Shown in pieces: positions 60,109 through 64,000 of a DNA stretch of 64,000 nt (its first letter is position 1; each line of letters opens with the position of its first letter). The stretch comes from Lepeophtheirus salmonis. Lineage: Eukaryota > Arthropoda > Copepoda > Siphonostomatoida > Caligidae. Where the stretch lies: assembly GCF_016086655.4 (NCBI RefSeq), contig NC_052136.2, positions 6,696,001-6,760,000 of the forward strand, given 5' to 3'. The translations under genes were made by a program, and so were the position numbers. Below the pieces are notes generated by a model, which saw only the letters and a program-made list of their open reading frames with translations, was not told the DNA's origin and did no database searches.

Positions 60109-60411
60109 TTGACTATCAGGGGAGAGAGTGGACCAAACGAAAAACCAGGTAGCCTAACTGTCAACATCAGAAAAATGCCTCCTATAAACAGTGGGGCTTC
60201 TAGCATCAATGACCTGATCAACTGGTCGGAAAGAGTGTCAGAGCCATCTCTTAACTACTCCTTACCAACTTCCGAGTTGAAGAACTCTATCCAAACACCA
60301 ATGAAAGGGTTGAAATGGCCATGTGAGAGGGTTTTTAAAATGGTCACACTAGCTTTTTCCCAGTATTTCTCACAAAAAAAAAAAGAAAAAAAAAAGAGAT
60401 GGAGTAATTAG
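60109..60411 (+). other. Open frame of 100 codons, unrecognised
   Basis: Reads GESGPNEKPGSLTVNIRKMP, SSINDLINWSERVSEPSLNY and MKGLKWPCERVFKM before an A-rich run that adds only lysines. It lies 170 bp beyond the 59.6-59.9 kb coding-like block on the same strand and may be part of the same dead element. No domain recognised. Confidence 0.3.
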
Positions 60412-60414
60412 GAA

Positions 60415-62260
60415 ACAAGAGGGAAGCAGGAGAGAGATGTCAAAGAATGATTTCGAGCAAAACCTCAATAATCGTCTAAAATTAAATAAATTATAAGAAA
60501 GATATACTGAAAGAAAAAGTTATAACTCTTTAATTGATTAAAATGTATTTTAAATATTTTCATCATATGATGAAACAAATTTTTTGTAATTAAATTACTC
60601 TGAACTCTGATTTTTATTTTCTCTTATTATATATTTAGAATCAAAATAAACAAGTTAATAAAATATAGCATCAACAGATATGTACATCATAAGGTTAATA
60701 AATAAAAGTATATGTTTCTAAGTATTCTCCAAAGAAAACAGTATTGAAATTACTGCTTATTTATGTATTTTAAAGTGCACAAACAACTGGGTTAGAATGA
60801 TTTAATGAGTAAAATTTCTTCATACTTGAACTCTTCACATCAAGGTCAGTATATATACATTCCTTTAACATGAATATCTATTAATTATATAAAGAAAACC
60901 GCCACTGGAAAATATAGAAAAAAACTGCATTTTCTCTCATTTTCAAAGTGAAATTGATGTAGCTTAGGCTCATTCTATCTCTTTGAAAATTAGATTTTTG
61001 AAATTCATATGAAAAAAAAAAAAAAAAAAACACTTAAAAAAGACTACCAGTTTTTGATTTTCGAAAAAAAAGGAAAGTAGGACCCAGCTTTGTCCAGTTT
61101 TTGTAAAAAAAAAGAAAAGAGAAAAAGTGGTAAATTTTATAGTTACAAAAATATCCTTTTCCTTCTTAATTGATTCCTTCTTTAATGAAACAAAAATAGT
61201 TTGACCAATAAAATCAAGTTTTCTCCTTTCCTTCCATTTCTTTTTGCCTGATCATTTCTTGCTATCATCACACAATTCAGTAGATACATATTCATCACTC
61301 CATTTAATATTAAGAAATTTTGTGGATAGATATAAATTTAGTGCGAATCTGTTAAAAAAAAGTGGACATGGCTTTCATAAGAAAAAAGTAATCTTATCAT
61401 AGAATCTGTATCTGATAAGTATGGTGTTCAAAGCAAACGGTCGTTTTCTTTTTATGAAATTACGTTTTGCCAAAGAGAGATATAGAACCCCTTTCATTCA
61501 GAGTTATAAACAATCCATTTTGTTATCATTTTTTCCATGACACATTATACTGTAAAGAATATATTATAATCTACTTAATATAAAGTATATCTATTTATTA
61601 TTGGAAGAGGTCGGATGTTCAATATATATATATAAGCATTATGATTAATTGGATAATCAATACAAATTTGAGATATATATATGCCTACTCCATACATAGC
61701 TGGTAATAATATTATGAAGTTAGAAAATGAAAGGAAAGCTAATTATTCTCCCCTTTGTATTACAGCTGCACCACATAAAATTCATTAAGGGGCTTACCAG
61801 CTCAGATATTGTGTTATATGAACAGTCGTCCTGCATACATATTACTTATTTTAGAATCATAAACGGATGCAGTTACAATAGATAGTTCCATTCATATAGA
61901 TAAAATTAAATTGTTAAAAAGTGCTGTTTTTTTCATGTTAGTTTTCTGTGCCTCATAGAAAAGACAAATGAAGGTCTTGAAATTGATAAAAAAAATCATA
62001 TACTGTCTAGTCACTAGACCATGCGATATTGGTAAAGAATAAATGTTTTATAATAATTTATTTTTTGATATTTAGAAATCTTAAAATTACCTACATAATA
62101 TGTAACCTTTTGAAAAAGATGAATATATCAAAGATTCCAGCACCCCAAAGAACCCTTGCATTAGTTGTCACTGATTCCCAGTCTTTAATGTGCCCCTAAT
62201 CATGAGCCCCAAATCAAAGTGGGAAAGATAAATTCTAAGAATAAAAATGAACAAAAAAAG
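60415..62260. other. AT-rich sequence with poly(A) tracts
   Basis: Contains long A runs near 61012-61030 and a TATATATATA tract near 61624. No gene or element recognised. Confidence 0.45.
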
Positions 62261-62269
62261 CCAAGAGAC

Positions 62270-63245
62270 AAAAACTAAAGATTCAAGAATCTGCAGGCTC
62301 CATTTCACAGATGATGAATTCATCACCAAGTCAGTCGACAAGCAACGTGGCCATGGGTTCCAACTATACCAAGATCTGCTACAAAATTAAGATTCAGCAA
62401 ACTTGACACTGAGACTGTTCCGGCATTGTGGAAAAATCTCTCGTCGTACCTCTCCTCACCTCCACCACCGCCTAGACCCACCAGAGCATTATCAAACAGC
62501 CAACTGCTCCAACTCGACTATATGCGTCAATACGCTATTGGAGTTGAGATATATTCATAGAAGAAGGCTGAAACAGCTCAAGAGCTATATAAGAAGTTAT
62601 CTCATGAGACACCACCCTCAGGATTGACTATTCTTAAATCGCCAAAATGATCCCTAGTCAAGCTCAAAGTCACGAGGGCAAGGGCCTTGAAATCAATGCC
62701 AACCTTAAAATAGAAGATGACCTCACCGTCTAAGTTTTTCAAGACCATTACAGGATTAACAGCTCTACAGTTTTCTACTGTCTAATCACAAAATCACAGG
62801 GATGATTAAATATATTAGGGTAGTAATCAACATAGCTACATATATTGGATCAAAGGAGGAATTGAAGAACAAATAGGCGTGTGAAGTCATCATGAACCTC
62901 TTGCATAGACTATTAGAATCTTCAGACTTGGAGCCAGCTCAATTATCAAAGTTCTCTTTTATCACAGAGCAGATTACTGCAAAAGCCCTAAGGCTAAGGG
63001 TTACTCACCTGGTCTTCTCTCTGTTGGTCTCCTATAGCAAAACGTTAGTACAGTCCTGTATGACCAAACTGCAAGTACGAATGCTCTTACAATTTGTAGT
63101 TCAAGCATCTCAGAGCCTATTTCAACAATTAAATATCTCAGAGCAAGGATAAAAGACCTGAATAGCAGATAATGCAATGTTACTCACATGATTATTGATG
63201 TTTACTCAGCATAAAGAGTTGAATTTGCGAGAGACGAGGTGGTGG
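62270..63245 (+). pseudogene. THAP-domain P-element-like transposase pseudogene (copy 2, 5' half only)
   Basis: 62280-62330 reads SRICRLHFTDDEF, the C-terminal half of a THAP finger with the C-x-x-H pair intact. Another frame continues LDTETVPALWKNLSSYLS, the post-THAP motif, then LLQLDYMRQYAIG. Around 63000-63150 YSPGLLSVGLL and ISTIKYLRARIKDLNSR match the same block of copy 1 (TYLATSLFG and LKTRAKALSDNE). Near 63195 it reads HMIIDVYSA-stop-RVEFAR, the counterpart of LLVDEVFAAQRMEF. It is distinct from copy 1 and heavily frameshifted; nothing recognisable follows 63245. Confidence 0.65.
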
Positions 63246-63249
63246 ATAA

Positions 63250-64000
63250 TGAAAGGGGTTCGCTCACGACTTTTATAATTTGACAGAAGTAAGCAAGCCC
63301 ATTTTAATGACGTCACATGTGTGAGAAAAAAGCTGTCCCGACTTGTATTTTTCTTTAAGATTATAAGGAATCTAACTCATAATGTAAGATTTGCTACTTG
63401 GAAACTGGGCCTGGTACTATATACAGGGGGAAATACAATTTATTTTCATACTATACCTTTGTAGGTATGAAAAAATAAAAAATAAAAATAGGCGAACATC
63501 TATCTACGTTTATGAATATATTACAGTAGACAACTATTACTATTAATTCCCCTGTATTATTAACTTTGAACAACTGTATCTTATCATTTCCTTGCTTAAG
63601 TCTTTTTTTTCTTCAGAAAGAGTTGCGAGTCGATTTGCGCCTGGCTCTCATCCTCATTTAGATGGTAATATTAAATAAGTTCAGTCCTCTGAATCTGTTT
63701 CTTTTGAGATTAAGAACTGATTCACGAAGATAACAAAGAGCTCACATCGTAATGGATCAGGCTTTTTTCAAGAGAATATCCCTGTATATAGTCCATTCAT
63801 GAATTACTCCTTAATACGTAATAACGGATGATTACCTTAAATACTTATTTGCATGACAGTACTTTCGAGAAACTTTGGGAGAAGTCACCAAAATTTCTTC
63901 GCATGAAAGTCAAAATTATTTTTATAAATGAATAATTACTTTCTAGATCCTAAAGAAAGACAACAAAAGACGAACACGGATTAAGACTTCTCTTTATACC
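63250..64000. other. Terminal stretch, nothing recognised
   Basis: No motif-bearing frame; TGACGTCA occurs at 63308. Confidence 0.45.

Noticed and set aside
1..64000. CRISPR array, bacterial operon or phage region
   Set aside because: There are no regularly spaced direct repeats of the right kind, no long ORFs and no ribosome-binding context; the sequence is clearly eukaryotic.

Overview
This window is very AT-rich eukaryotic DNA, roughly 70 percent A+T by eye, with introns, no operons and a dense litter of broken transposons. The mix of Tc1/mariner, P-element-like, hAT, MULE, Gypsy and non-LTR fragments, together with an arthropod-style secreted CUB-serine protease, points to an arthropod. 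The mariner wording most resembles that of caligid copepods (sea lice such as Lepeophtheirus). That organism call is an inference from memory of the families, not a search result.

One intact gene can be reconstructed. On the minus strand, seven exons between 55002 and 44863 join in perfect phase into a 533-residue secreted protein: signal peptide, N-terminal linker, CUB domain, acidic/Asn-rich linker and a complete trypsin-fold protease with His317, Asp366 and Ser477. A TATA box lies just upstream and an AATAAA just downstream. Its 4.6 kb intron 4 holds an antisense non-LTR retrotransposon relic and two exon-like segments that could be alternative or decayed exons.

Almost everything else recognisable is mobile-element debris. 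3.0-7.6 kb: two hAT-type elements defined by TIRs and 8-bp target duplications, the first with two palindromic elements nested inside. 8.7-9.1 kb: mariner 3' half. 14.0-14.3 kb: a cox2-like (NUMT-like) fragment. 16-24.7 kb: four mariner fragments, a non-LTR 3' end, a small hAT MITE, a MULE fragment and a long near-perfect hairpin. 27.2-34.4 kb: a foldback element, a THAP/P-element transposase pseudogene, an internally deleted Tc1/mariner with both TIRs, and degenerate short-period arrays. 34.8-35.9 kb: two tRNA-like SINE copies. 38.3-39.6 kb: a transposase fragment and an internally deleted Gypsy element with a probable 3' LTR. 41.1-43.1 kb: an L1-like retrotransposon interrupted by a mariner-type transposase. 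62.2-63.2 kb: a second P-element-like pseudogene. Coding-like but unrecognised, broken sequence lies at 56.7-58.6 kb (minus) and 59.5-60.4 kb (plus).

I found no rRNA, no convincing tRNA gene and no CRISPR. I see no novel multi-gene system; the most interesting items are the protease locus with its possible cassette exons, the structured non-coding repeats and an apparent excess of the TGACGTCA palindrome.
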